This document shows, piece by piece, positions 52,158 to 61,867 of a stretch of 64,000 nucleotides of DNA. This stretch comes from Variovorax gossypii. GTDB taxonomy: Bacteria > Pseudomonadota > Gammaproteobacteria > Burkholderiales > Burkholderiaceae_C. How positions within the stretch are numbered: position 1 is the first letter of the stretch; each line of letters starts with the position of its first letter. The translations under genes were made by a program, and so were the position numbers. The notes under the pieces are model-generated. The model made no database searches and was not told where the DNA came from. It was given only the letters and a program-made list of their open reading frames with translations. The stretch is taken from NCBI RefSeq assembly GCF_003965815.1, contig NZ_RXOE01000012.1, positions 91,810-155,809 of the forward strand, read 5' to 3'.

Positions 52158-54455
52158 TCAGGAGGCCCGCGCCGTCAGCCACTTGTCGGCAGTCAGGGGC
52201 ACGCCGACGATGCGCATCTCGCCGATGCTTCCCAGGAAGCCCGTCGACATGTTGCCGGCCCACTGCCCGCAGCCGATCGCGAGCTGCTGCGTGGGGGCCA
52301 CGAACTGGATGCCCTGCATGTTGGTGTTGTTGCGCAGGACGGGCGCACCCTCCACGTACATGGTGGTCGCATATGAAGCTGCGGGGTCGTTGACGATGGC
52401 GACGTGCAGCCATTGGCCGGCCGACACGCCGCCCGACCAGCAGGTCAGGTTGGTCGCCTGGTTCACCGGAGCGACCTCCCACTGGAATTCCATCAGGTTC
52501 GAGAAGGCGAACATCAGCGCGCAGTCGCCATCGTCCGAGGCGAAGCCAGGCAGGTTCGACCGCGCCCCCAGGCGGTACAGGATGCCCATCCAGCCGTTCT
52601 TCGTCGCGTCGAAACCCGGGTCGATGTACACGAACGCCTCGATGGTGTAGCCCTTGGGGAAGGTCTCCACGTTCAGTGTCGAGGCCTGGTCGGTGGTGAA
52701 GTAGGTGAACCTGGTTTTCGTGGCGTTCAGGAAGCGCAGGCTGCCGGGCGCGGCCGACAGCGGGTGATGGCTTTTCGACCAGACCAGGTCGCCTGATTGT
52801 CCTGCCCACGTGTTCACCGAGACGGGGTTCTTGCCTCCCGCGGAGACGTCCTGGATCTGCTGTCCGGGCTGATAGGGGAAGAGATCGCCCTCCGCGGCCG
52901 TCGCGTTGAAGAAGCGCCAATGGGCGAGCGTGTTGTCGACCTTCGGATAGTCGTCGGGGCCCGACGGCAGTGCGGCCGCCTTCTGCGGAGGCTGGCTGTA
53001 GTTCGTCAGGATGAGCTTCTTGGCCGCATCGGTCAGGCTGCCGTCCATCGACCCCGCGGGCACGGAGAAGCCGGGATTGAAGGCAGAAAACCGCTGTGCG
53101 AAGTCCATGTCCAGCGTGAACGACTGGTTCGAATCGGACAGCCACGCGGCGTCGAATTCGTTGAGCGTCGCGGCCGGCTTCAGCGGCACCCAAGGCGAGA
53201 ACGAACTGGCGACGATCTTCTTGTTGGTCAGGTCGAACTCGAACATGCGCATCAGGCCGTTGCCGCCCATGTAGGCCATCTGGTAGTCCACCACCATCAG
53301 GTGGACATCGTTGCCGCGGGAGTTCTTCTTCGTGCCGATGCACGAGCCGTGGTAGTGGCCGCTGACGGCCATGAAGATCTGGTCGTTGTCCTTGATCAGC
53401 TTGTCCCACATGTAGTTCGAGTAGGCCGTGTCCGCCGCGGTCCTGCCGTCGCTGCCGATGCCGACCAGCTGGTGATTGACCAGGATGACGGGGATCGTCT
53501 TGTTGGCCTGGATGACCTGGTTGGCCCAGGCGATCGCGTCGTCCGACGCCCGCCACGACATCGAGAGCACCAGGAACTTGTTCCCCTCGGCTTCGAAGAC
53601 GTGGTATTCGTGAAAGCCGGATGCGTGCCGTCCCCCGAAGGTGGCCTGCCGCTTCGCGCGGTCCGCGGGAAACACCTGCAGGTAGGGCTCGAACAGGCCC
53701 ACGCGGTGGCTGCCGCCGTCCTGGTAGCCGTCGTTGTTGGCGAAGCCCGTGACGCCGACGCCCCAGTCGGGTCCCCACTGCATGTCCGAGCCGATGGCGC
53801 CCACGTCATGGTTGCCGGCGCAGATGGAGTAGGGGCACTTGGCGGCCTCGAGCACCTGCATCGCCTGGCTTGCAAGCTCCCATTCCTTCGTGACCTGCCC
53901 GTTGCCGATCTGGCCGTTGCCCACGAGGTCGGTCGTGGCGCTCCAGGGCGTCGAGCCTTCGGCCTTGTAGTACCAGGACTGGTCGACGATATCGCCCAGA
54001 TGGATCGTGAACGGCATTTTCAGCTGGCTGGCGTTCTGTGCGATCCATTGCGTCTGGGTCTTGAAGGGGTTGTCGTATTTGGGATCAATTCCCGCATAAA
54101 GCTTCTGGTAGAGCTCGCCCATCTTTTCCGACGCATAGCGGGGATAGAACTGGGTATCCGGAAGCACGGAAATCGTGAAGCTGGATATTTTCTGGGACGT
54201 GGCACCCGGTGCAGCAGGCGGGGCGCTGGCAGGCGAGTTCGTGGGCGATGTGCCGCCGGTCCCTGTCGCCGGAAATGGAAGTACGCTGGCGCCATTGCTG
54301 CCGCCGCCACCGCAGCCCGGCAGCGCGGCAGCCGCCACGCCCGTGACAGAGCCGGCCAGCATCAGCTTCAGCAACTCGCGGCGCCTGTTTTCGGGGACGC
54401 GTGCCAATTGATGGAGATCTATGTTCTTGCTATCGAGGGATATGTGTTTTGTCAT
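52158..54455 (-). CDS. Tat-exported lipoprotein: metallophosphoesterase plus LamG-like domain
   Basis: A 765-residue exported protein. RRRELLKLMLAG followed by a hydrophobic core and lipobox LPGC (C48) suggests Tat export with lipid anchoring, then a Gly run and a Pro/Ser linker to about 90. Residues 95-400 form a calcineurin-like phosphoesterase: VLPDTQFY, HLGDIVDQ, CAGNHDVG, VNHQLVG and SGHYHGS. Residues 500-760 carry a LamG/concanavalin-like domain (GYTIEAFVYIDPGF, GQWLHVAIVNDP, GSIGEMRIVGVPLTADKW), often used to bind glycans or surfaces. It should act on an extracellular phosphoester. Confidence 0.9.
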   Translation of the reverse strand: MTKHISLDSKNIDLHQLARVPENRRRELLKLMLAGSVTGVAAAALPGCGGGGSNGASVLPFPATGTGGTSPTNSPASAPPAAPGATSQKISSFTISVLPDTQFYPRYASEKMGELYQKLYAGIDPKYDNPFKTQTQWIAQNASQLKMPFTIHLGDIVDQSWYYKAEGSTPWSATTDLVGNGQIGNGQVTKEWELASQAMQVLEAAKCPYSICAGNHDVGAIGSDMQWGPDWGVGVTGFANNDGYQDGGSHRVGLFEPYLQVFPADRAKRQATFGGRHASGFHEYHVFEAEGNKFLVLSMSWRASDDAIAWANQVIQANKTIPVILVNHQLVGIGSDGRTAADTAYSNYMWDKLIKDNDQIFMAVSGHYHGSCIGTKKNSRGNDVHLMVVDYQMAYMGGNGLMRMFEFDLTNKKIVASSFSPWVPLKPAATLNEFDAAWLSDSNQSFTLDMDFAQRFSAFNPGFSVPAGSMDGSLTDAAKKLILTNYSQPPQKAAALPSGPDDYPKVDNTLAHWRFFNATAAEGDLFPYQPGQQIQDVSAGGKNPVSVNTWAGQSGDLVWSKSHHPLSAAPGSLRFLNATKTRFTYFTTDQASTLNVETFPKGYTIEAFVYIDPGFDATKNGWMGILYRLGARSNLPGFASDDGDCALMFAFSNLMEFQWEVAPVNQATNLTCWSGGVSAGQWLHVAIVNDPAASYATTMYVEGAPVLRNNTNMQGIQFVAPTQQLAIGCGQWAGNMSTGFLGSIGEMRIVGVPLTADKWLTARAS

Positions 54456-54827
54456 GGCATCTGAATTCGGAATGCATCAAATTCTTTTTCCGGTGCTTGG
54501 TGAATCCGGAAGGCGCAAACTTTATGGATTGAATATGATGCTTTCGTGAATTTATTGCCGCATAAATTCGCGTATTCAAAGGCCATTGCCTCAATATTCC
54601 GGGTAATCGGCAAATTGATTTTTGGCAATTAAGGAATTGATCTGACGCGTGGCTGACCGGATGGCTCGGATCGGTCAATTCAGCCGCTTTCGGGGCACCG
54701 GCACCACACGATGGGGCGCCGTGCGTCGGCGTTCATGGGAATGACTTCTTGTGTCCCTAGATTGCCGGGGCCGCGGGCATCGCTCGCTCTGCGCAGAGCC
54801 TTCACTTCTCCCTCCATTCATTTCTCC
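54456..54827. other. AT-rich divergent promoter region
   Basis: 54456-54650 is clearly AT-rich against a GC-rich background (AATTTATTGCCGCATAAATT, AAATTGATTTTTGGCAATTA). It lies between two outward-facing phosphatase lipoprotein genes. No Pho-box could be confirmed by eye. Confidence 0.5.
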
Positions 54828-56825
54828 ATGGCCCATCTCCTGCCCTCCGCCCGTCCCTTTGCCATCACCCTCGTCGCAGCCCTGTGCCTCTCGGCCTGCG
54901 GTGGTGGAGGCGGCAGCGGCGTCTCGTTCCCGATCGCCGCAACGCCACCGGCTGCGACCAATCCGCCCGCCGTCGTCGTGGCAGGTCCGCCGAAGGACCT
55001 GGGCTTCACCGACACGGCGCCCGTTCCCGATGCCGTCGCCGTGCCGCCCTTCGTCGACAACGTCGCGACCAACCAGCGCGGCGATGCGCGCTACGCGACC
55101 AAGGACACCAATGCCGGCGTGCGCGTGGTCGCCGGCTTCCTCGACTTCTGGCAGCCCAGCACGCTGCTGGTCGACGCAGGCGTGTCGGCCCCCGCGCAGG
55201 GAAGCTTTCCGGCGGTCGTCGCCTCCACATGGAGCGGCGTCCCGGGCGACGCCACCGATGGAAAGATGCTCAACACCGATGTGCTGAACCGCAACATCCA
55301 GTACGTCGTCGACGCCACCAACGCACGCACCAGTGCGCAGGAACTGGCCGCCTACCTCGACGACCGCCGCGGCAAGGGCTACAGCATCAGCGACGGCATG
55401 GGCCCGCTCACGAGCGCCTGGCGCACGGCCACGCAGCAGGTCACCACCATCACCGGCATCGCAGCGGACGCCACCACGGTGCTCTACAACGACGGCGGCA
55501 ACGACGTGGGCGTGGCCGGCGCCGCGAACCCGGGCTTCGGCACGGTGGTCGACCTGCTCAAGAACATCGGCGAGAACGGCTCCACCGAGCCCGCCAAGCG
55601 CTTCTACAAGTACGCACGGCCCTGGCGCTGGAGCAACAGCGTGAAGGTGGTGCCCGCGCTGGAGCCTGCCAAGAGCGGCACTCCGGCCACGGACGGCGGC
55701 TTCGTCAGCGGCCACACGGCCGAGGCCGTGCGCGACGCCATCGCCTCCGCCTACGTCGTGCCGCAGCGCTTCCAGGAAATGGTGGCGCGCGGCCTCGAGC
55801 TCGGCGAGAACCGCATCCTCGCGGGCATGCATTCGCCGCTCGATGTGGTCGGCGGACGCCTGCACGGACAGGCCGTGGCGACCGCGAGCCTTTCCACCGG
55901 CGCCAACGCCGCGCGCAAGGCCGCGGCCTATGCCCAGGCGCAGAGCGTGCTGACGGCCGCGGTGGGCGCGGGCGATGCCGCCGCCTTCAACGCCTTTGCC
56001 CATTCGCAAGGCACCGCCACCGACCGCTTTGCGGACCATGCCGCGAGCAAGGCCGACTACCTGCGCCGGCTGACCTTCGGCTTCAAGCCGGTGGGCGACA
56101 CCACCAAGCCCGCCGTGGTGCCCAAGGGAGCCGAGGTGCTGCTCGAAACGCGCCTGCCTTACCTCGACGCGACGCAGCGCCGCGTGGTGCTCAAGACCAC
56201 GGCCGTGGCCTCGGGCTATCCGGTGATGGACGATCCCGAAGGCTGGGGCCGGCTGAACCTGTTCGACGCAGCCGATGGCTACGGCGTCTTCAACGGCGAT
56301 GTGGTCGTGACCATGGACGCCGGCCTCGGCGGCTTCAACGCGCTGGACAGCTGGCGCAACAACATCTCCGGCGCCGGCAAGCTCACGAAGAAGGGCAGCG
56401 GCACGCTCGCGCTCGGCGGCAGCAACAGCTACACCGGCGGCACGCAGCTCGTGGCGGGCACGCTGCAGGCGGATGCCGCTGGGGCCTTCGGCCAGGGCAA
56501 CGTCTATGTCGGTGGCGGCACGCTGGTCTGCAACGCGCCCTCGACGATCACCATGGCGGGCGCCTACACGCAACTGGCGGGCACGACGCTGCAACTGAAT
56601 CTGGGCGGCAACGGCGCCGGCAGGCTGAACGTGGCCGGGGTGGCCGCCCTGGATGGCACGCTGAACCTGAGCTTCAAGCCCGGCTTCGCGCCCGGCGCGG
56701 GCGACACGCTCACGGTCATCAGCAGCGGCGCCCTGACCGGCCGCTTCTCGGCCATCAATGCGCCGGGCTTCAAGGTCACGCCGACTTACACGGGGACTCA
56801 GCTCATCGTGCGCTTCGACGCATGA
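54828..56825 (+). CDS. PAP2-type acid phosphatase lipoprotein with autotransporter-type repeat
   Basis: A 665-residue exported protein. ATG 54828 gives a compact signal peptide ending at lipobox LSAC (C24), followed by poly-Gly. The middle is a bacterial class A-like PAP2 phosphatase: K257-x6-R264-P265, S294-G295-H296, and R329-x5-H335-x3-D339. The C-terminal third contains an autotransporter-associated beta-strand repeat (KKGSGTLALGGSNSYTGGTQ) but no recognisable outer-membrane barrel. It likely releases phosphate from organic phosphates at the cell surface. Confidence 0.88.
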   Translation: MAHLLPSARPFAITLVAALCLSACGGGGGSGVSFPIAATPPAATNPPAVVVAGPPKDLGFTDTAPVPDAVAVPPFVDNVATNQRGDARYATKDTNAGVRVVAGFLDFWQPSTLLVDAGVSAPAQGSFPAVVASTWSGVPGDATDGKMLNTDVLNRNIQYVVDATNARTSAQELAAYLDDRRGKGYSISDGMGPLTSAWRTATQQVTTITGIAADATTVLYNDGGNDVGVAGAANPGFGTVVDLLKNIGENGSTEPAKRFYKYARPWRWSNSVKVVPALEPAKSGTPATDGGFVSGHTAEAVRDAIASAYVVPQRFQEMVARGLELGENRILAGMHSPLDVVGGRLHGQAVATASLSTGANAARKAAAYAQAQSVLTAAVGAGDAAAFNAFAHSQGTATDRFADHAASKADYLRRLTFGFKPVGDTTKPAVVPKGAEVLLETRLPYLDATQRRVVLKTTAVASGYPVMDDPEGWGRLNLFDAADGYGVFNGDVVVTMDAGLGGFNALDSWRNNISGAGKLTKKGSGTLALGGSNSYTGGTQLVAGTLQADAAGAFGQGNVYVGGGTLVCNAPSTITMAGAYTQLAGTTLQLNLGGNGAGRLNVAGVAALDGTLNLSFKPGFAPGAGDTLTVISSGALTGRFSAINAPGFKVTPTYTGTQLIVRFDA

Positions 56826-57069
56826 AGGCAAGCGTCTCGCAGGCCCGTCCTGACGGTCTGCGAGACGCTCGCGCTACCGTCGATTGCTTTGAAAAATGAG
56901 TACCTGCATTCCATTCTTCAGGGCTAGTAGAAAGCGTGCGGTCTGCAAATAATCGCCGCGCACTTCTCGATGACGCATGCAGGCGGAACTCGACACGCAC
57001 TCGCGGCCGAGCGTCCTCCCGCTGGACGGGCCGAGCCCATAGATACCCGTTGAGGTTCTCGCAGTCCCT

Positions 57070-57981
57070 ATGTACTTTTCCCCCATGCATGTGGTGCGCG
57101 CCACGATGATTCCGCTCGTTGTCGCGCTGGCAGCGTCGCCGGCACAGGCTGCTGGCGACACGATGAGCAAGATTCGTGAAACGCGCACGATCGTGCTCGG
57201 TGTGCGCGAGGCCGTGCCACCCTTTTCGTTCGTCAATGCACAAAAGCAGCCTGCTGGCTATTCGATCGACTTGTGCCTGAATGCCGTCGAAGAGATCAAG
57301 CGCGAACTCAAGCTGCCCGACATCAAGATCCAGTACAAGCTCGTGACCGGGCCGGAACGCATCCCGAAGCTGCTCGCCGGCGACATCGACCTGGAGTGCG
57401 GCTCGACGACCAACACCGTGGCTCGCCAGGAGAAGGTCGACTTCAGCTACACCTTCTTCGTGGCCGGGATGCGTGTGCTCACGGGCAAGGATCTGCATGT
57501 GGCGGCAGTGAAGGACCTCAATGGCCTTCCCGTGGCGCTGAGCAAGGGCTCGACATCCGAAAAGCTCTTCAAGCAACTCGCCGGTACAGATCTGCGCGAG
57601 GCGAAGCTCATCACCTACGAGAACAACGGCGAAGCCTACAAGGCGCTCAAAGAAGGCAAGGTGCGCGCCTTTGCGCAGGATGATTCGCTGTTGCAAGGCC
57701 TGGCCTCGAATGACAGGGCGCTCGACAAGCTGAACTTGAGCAGCCTCGCCCTGTCGGTCGAACCCTATGCGGTGATGGTGCGCCATGGCGACACCGCGCT
57801 CTTGGCGGCCGTCGATCGCAGCCTCGCGCAGTTGTATGCGAGCGGCCAGATCAACGCGCTTTACGACAAGTGGTTCAAGACCGATACGCTCACGATCAAG
57901 ATGGGGCGCCTGACGCGCGACAGTTTTGTCCGGCCGAACAAGCAGGCCGGCATCGCGATGGTCCTCGGCTATTCGATCTGA
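57070..57981 (+). CDS. Glutamate/aspartate-type periplasmic binding protein
   Basis: A 303-residue GltI-like solute-binding protein; ATG 57085 (MHVVRATMIPLVVALAASPA) gives a neater signal peptide. The mature part has IVLGVREAVPPFSFVNAQKQ, AGDIDLECGSTTNT and KVDFSYTFFVAGMRV, all typical of the family with Arg/Ser/Thr ligand contacts. No permease or ATPase is adjacent, so it is an orphan receptor that may use a transporter elsewhere. Confidence 0.92.
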   Translation: MYFSPMHVVRATMIPLVVALAASPAQAAGDTMSKIRETRTIVLGVREAVPPFSFVNAQKQPAGYSIDLCLNAVEEIKRELKLPDIKIQYKLVTGPERIPKLLAGDIDLECGSTTNTVARQEKVDFSYTFFVAGMRVLTGKDLHVAAVKDLNGLPVALSKGSTSEKLFKQLAGTDLREAKLITYENNGEAYKALKEGKVRAFAQDDSLLQGLASNDRALDKLNLSSLALSVEPYAVMVRHGDTALLAAVDRSLAQLYASGQINALYDKWFKTDTLTIKMGRLTRDSFVRPNKQAGIAMVLGYSI

Positions 57982-58161
57982 GGCACTGTCTGGTGTGCGC
58001 ACCAGCAGTTCGTCCGCTCAGCAGTGGATGTGGCCGCGCACAGCGACGAAGTCGCCTTCAGTTCAGGCCGGGTTCGGCGCAGACGGGTTCGCGGTAGAGG
58101 GCCTGCGACCGCTCGGCGACCGGCGCCTGCAATGCATCCCGGCCCTTCGTTCCCGCTCGGA

Positions 58162-58815
58162 TCATCCTGCGTTGCCTGGCACAGGCGTGTTGAGCAGTTG
58201 CTGTTCCCACAGGTACGCGATACCGCTGCCGCCGACGTGCTGCTTGAGCACTTCGGTCAGCTCTGCGACATGTTCCGTCCTGGCCCAGTCACGCTGCCAC
58301 TCCGAGACCACCGCCAACCACGTCATCATGTTCGCGCCCGCGCGGATCATGCGCTGGATCGCGACCTCGTGGGCCTCCACCGAAGTGCCGCCCGACGCAT
58401 CCGTGACCACCGTCACATCCCAGCCCTCGCCCAGCGCCTGGATCGCCGGCATCGCGACACAGACCTCGGTCCACAGGCCGGCGATGATCAGTTGCTTGCG
58501 CCCCGTTGCCTTGACCGCATCGACAACCTTCCGATCCTCCCAGGTGTTGATGAAGGTCCGGTCGATCACTTCCTGATCGGGGAACACGTCCGTGACGTGC
58601 GGGAAGATCAGACCACCTCGAGCCGCGATCACACTGGTCAGGATGGTGGGGACGCCGAAGGCCTTGGCGGACTTGGCCAAGGCGGTCGTGTTGTTCACCA
58701 CCGCCTGCGGGTCGTGGCTGTTCAGATTGGCGAGCTGGTAGGGCTGGTGGTCGATGAGAACGAGTACCGAGTCTTCGGGACGAAGAAGCGAAGCAAGGCC
58801 GTTGCGAAAAGTCAT
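58162..58815 (-). CDS. Isochorismatase-like (YcaC-type) hydrolase
   Basis: A 217-residue cysteine hydrolase. Catalytic D22 is in LVLIDHQPYQ and nucleophile C119 in WTEVCVAMPAIQAL. The sequence RGGLIFPHVTDVFPDQEVID and the long C-terminal extension match the YcaC subgroup. Enzyme reactions in this fold hydrolyse amides or vinyl ethers; the YcaC substrate is unknown. It is divergent from the LysR gene 150 bases away, which likely controls it. Confidence 0.92.
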   Translation of the reverse strand: MTFRNGLASLLRPEDSVLVLIDHQPYQLANLNSHDPQAVVNNTTALAKSAKAFGVPTILTSVIAARGGLIFPHVTDVFPDQEVIDRTFINTWEDRKVVDAVKATGRKQLIIAGLWTEVCVAMPAIQALGEGWDVTVVTDASGGTSVEAHEVAIQRMIRAGANMMTWLAVVSEWQRDWARTEHVAELTEVLKQHVGGSGIAYLWEQQLLNTPVPGNAG

Positions 58816-58968
58816 GGATGGATCCTTTGTGCCGGTGTGAGCGGAATTGCTCTTCGGGAAACATGCGTCGTCGGCGATGCAGCCCGAGCTCAGGATTGTG
58901 TTGTTCCCCTTTTTGACGCGGTAGTACCATCCCGCGGCGAGCTGTGTCGCAGAAAGAGGAACACCGAG

Positions 58969-59865
58969 TTGGACATCGAAGAGCTGCGGACGTTCGTGGA
59001 AGTCGCCGATGCCGGCGGGGTTTCGGCCGCCGCGCTCCGGCTCGGCGTGTCCAAGTCCATCGTCAGCCGTCGCCTCTTTCGGCTTGAAGCGGAACTCGGT
59101 GTCCAGTTGCTTGCGCGATCCACCCGCGGCGCTGCGCTCACTGAAGCCGGGACCACGTTCCGGGACCACGCAGCCAGGGTCTGCGCCGAGATTGACGCGG
59201 CCCGGGAAACGATCCTGCCCGCCGGTGAACTTCGTGGCCGCCTGCGTGTTGCCGTGCCGTTTTCTCTGGGCCCGACTCACTTCGCTCCCATCCTTGCGGA
59301 AATGGCACGACGCCACCCTCGGCTTCATATCCAGACCTGCTACAGCGATCGCTTCGTTGACCTCATCGCGGAGGGTTACGACTGTGCGATACGGGTTGGC
59401 TATCTTCCGGACTCCAACTTGATTGCAAGACGCATCGGCCCGATCCACGGGAAGCTCGTCGCGAGTCCGGACTATGTCAAGGCGCATGGATCGCCCGAGA
59501 CACCGGAGGAACTCGTCGCCCATCAGGCTCTCATGCAGGGAACCGAGGCCTGGCAACTCATAGACGGCGACAAGGTCATCACGGTCCGTCCGCAGGGGCG
59601 CTTCAAGGCCGACAACGGCACTGCTTTGGTCGCCGCAGCCACAGCAGGACTCGGGATTGCCTACCTGCCCGATTGGCTCACCCATGAACATGTGGCTTCC
59701 GGGGCACTCGTGCCGGTCATGACACGTCATCCACCACCTCCGGCCGGTGCCTATGTCATCCGCCCGCCAGGTCCGCATCCCGCGCGGAAGGTGCGGGTCC
59801 TCACCGAGCTCCTGATCGAGTATTGCGACCGGTCTGCGCACCCGGCAGGCGCTGAATCTGCCTGA
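58969..59865 (+). CDS. LysR-family regulator
   Basis: A 298-residue regulator starting at TTG 58969, eight bases after AAAGAGGA. The helix-turn-helix AAALRLGVSKSIVSRRLFRL is followed by the effector domain (RLRVAVPFSLGPTHFAPILA, YDCAIRVGYLPDSNLIARRI) typical of the CrgA/DsdC-like group. It is divergent from the YcaC-like hydrolase gene. Confidence 0.92.
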   Translation: MDIEELRTFVEVADAGGVSAAALRLGVSKSIVSRRLFRLEAELGVQLLARSTRGAALTEAGTTFRDHAARVCAEIDAARETILPAGELRGRLRVAVPFSLGPTHFAPILAEMARRHPRLHIQTCYSDRFVDLIAEGYDCAIRVGYLPDSNLIARRIGPIHGKLVASPDYVKAHGSPETPEELVAHQALMQGTEAWQLIDGDKVITVRPQGRFKADNGTALVAAATAGLGIAYLPDWLTHEHVASGALVPVMTRHPPPPAGAYVIRPPGPHPARKVRVLTELLIEYCDRSAHPAGAESA

Positions 59866-59885
59866 GTGGTGCGTCGACACTGACC

Positions 59886-60431
59886 GTGATGGTGTGCCGG
59901 GGCGAAACTGGCGGCACTCCCTCCGGCGAGTCATGGCAGGTCGACGGATCGCCCGGCGAGCTGATGGCGCTGATGTACCTGGACATCGACGGGTTCAAGC
60001 GGATCAACGACCAGTTCGGACACCAGGCGGGAGACGAACTGCTGCGGGGCTTTGCGGGCAGGCTGTCGCAGGCGCTGCGCGCCGGCGATGTGCGCGCACG
60101 CCTGGGCGGGGACGAGTTCACGGTGATCATGGAAGGCCTGCCCGACCCGAATGGCGCGGTGTCCGCAGCCCAGAAGCTGATCGTGGCGATGCAGGCACCG
60201 TTCGCCGTCGAGCAGCGCACGATCGCCATCAGCACGAGCATCGGCCTGGCGTTCTACCGGGGCGGCGCCACGACGGCGGCCGCGCTCGTCAAGCAGGCCG
60301 ACGAGATGCTCTACCAGGCCAAGGGAGCGGGGCGCAACAACGTGCAGGTGGCGCCTGGGCTGATCGGAGAAGCACCGCCACGCTCAGATCCTGGCCCATC
60401 GCCCATGGGTGAGTTGCACGGTCCTTCTTGA
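59886..60431 (+). pseudogene. C-terminal fragment of a diguanylate cyclase (GGDEF)
   Basis: Residues from ATG 59964 read MALMYLDIDGFKRINDQFGH, then VRARLGGDEFTVIMEGL, then ISTSIGLAFY and KQADEMLYQAKGAGRNN. The signature loop GGDEF is intact, but the start of the domain (the DxLTGLxNR strand-helix) and any sensor region are missing. The fragment may be translated but should not make cyclic di-GMP on its own. It ends about 46 bases before an IS-end-like sequence. Confidence 0.82.
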
Positions 60432-60476
60432 GAGGCCCCAGGGAAGGGGATGTTGCTGCTCCCCGAATGGCGCGGA

Positions 60477-60503
60477 TGTTGATTTCCATGGAATCCTGAG
60501 CCC
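60477..60503 (+). repeat. IS-end-like sequence, copy D (beside transposase debris)
   Basis: TGTTGATTTCCATGGAATCC followed by TGAGCCC. It matches copy A at 8392 (minus) nearly exactly. IS3-type transposase residues lie directly to the right on the minus strand, so this is probably a real IS terminus. Confidence 0.6.
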
Positions 60504-60710
60504 GGCGGGGATGCCAGGTGGCGAACCTGGCCGGCCGGGTGCGGCCCAGCGAAATGTGGGGCCGCTTCTCGTTGTAGTCGCGCCGCCGCCGGGTGACCTT
60601 TCGCCGGCCTGCGCAAGCGATTCGAATCACTGCTTGTTCAGACCTTCGTCGCGGACCTTGCCGTTGAATTTCTCGATGTCGGCGTTCTGGGCGCAGACGG
60701 CCCGCGTCGT
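60504..60710 (-). mobile_element. IS3-family transposase (OrfB) remnant
   Basis: On the minus strand QNADIEKFNGKVRDEGLNKQ ends at a stop, and in another frame RRRRDYNEKRPHISLGRTRP continues. Together they are the last segment of the DDE integrase core of IS3-type OrfB (usual form: N-A-F-x-E-S-F-N-G ... Y-N-x-x-R-P-H-S-S-L-G). The frame is broken and the rest of the element is missing. Confidence 0.75.
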
Positions 60711-61867
60711 TGAGCAGATGCCGAACGCTGCGTGCAACAGCCCAAGCCATGAAGGCCCCGCTCGAGAACCCCGCCCCTGGTCGGACAACCAGCCACAGCA
60801 GCGCTTGGAGCCCTGATCTGACCCTGCAAAACGCATCCTCTCAGCAGGTGGTCTGTGTCGGACCGCAGTCCATCAGAGGCACCCAAGCTTCTCGAATTCG
60901 CGACCGTGAGGCAGGGGCAACGACGCGTGAAATTAAATAAATTGATTTCTTTCGGGCATGCATCGTGAGCGGCTTAACGGGGTTTGTGGTTTTTTATTCA
61001 TATCAAAATTGACATTCACCAATTCATTTTTCGATGTAATCGCTACGCAGACCCTTGGTTGCGAGAGCTTTACCCGGAAGTCGTTGCGTATGAGCAACGG
61101 CTTCCGGGGAGATATTGATCGAAAAAGCCCTTGAATATGGCGCGCCATGCCTTGCAAGGCGGATCCATTTGGTGCTGGCTGCCGGCGAGGTAATTTGAGA
61201 AGGTAGGCACCCGCAGAAACATCCAGGTGATCGCGAAATGCCGTTGCAGGAACTGCGTTCAGCCACTTCAAGCTCTTGCCGGGCGGTCACGACTTCGCGC
61301 CGGGCGCCCTCCATCCTGGCGATCGCTGGAGGAAACACATCCCGTGTGGGCTGGGGCGCTTGGCGGGTGACCCCACTCCATCGAGGCAACTGGCCTGCCG
61401 CAGAGCGTCAGCGGGCGTCAGGGCCTGCAGGCCCATGTGGCAGGTGGTTCGCTGATGCGACTTCGCGTCGAGGACGCTGTCCCAGCGACGCCGGGGCCTC
61501 TTCCAAACCGCTAGCGCGGGCGTTTCTCCGTCCGCCGTCGCCTCCCGGCCGCAACTTTCCTGCAATCGCGGCAATACGCCACGAAAAGCGGCAGCTATTC
61601 ATCGGGTCTTCGATGAAAGAACAAAAAAACGACAAGGAAGTCACATCTCAAAAGGCCAAAAATGAGGTAAGTAATTTAATTAATTAGTAACTTTATATTA
61701 CTATTGGTTTTCGATTTTTATATGGAAATCTAAATCTGTTCGACCAAATTCCTCCGAAAAGCAACAGGCCAAGTTGCAATCGTTAACTCCGTCGTCAATA
61801 GTTGTAAACAACAGTTAATAGAGCAATTTCCAGGGAGACGCGGTTTAAATCGAATGGACGGAGCCCC
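60711..61867. other. 1.1 kb region without a recognised gene, AT-rich right end
   Basis: No ORF here has a recognisable product. The last 250 bases (about 61600-61860) are strongly AT-rich (TTAATTAATTAGTAACTTTA) and lie upstream of the adhesin gene, so they probably hold its promoter. Confidence 0.5.
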
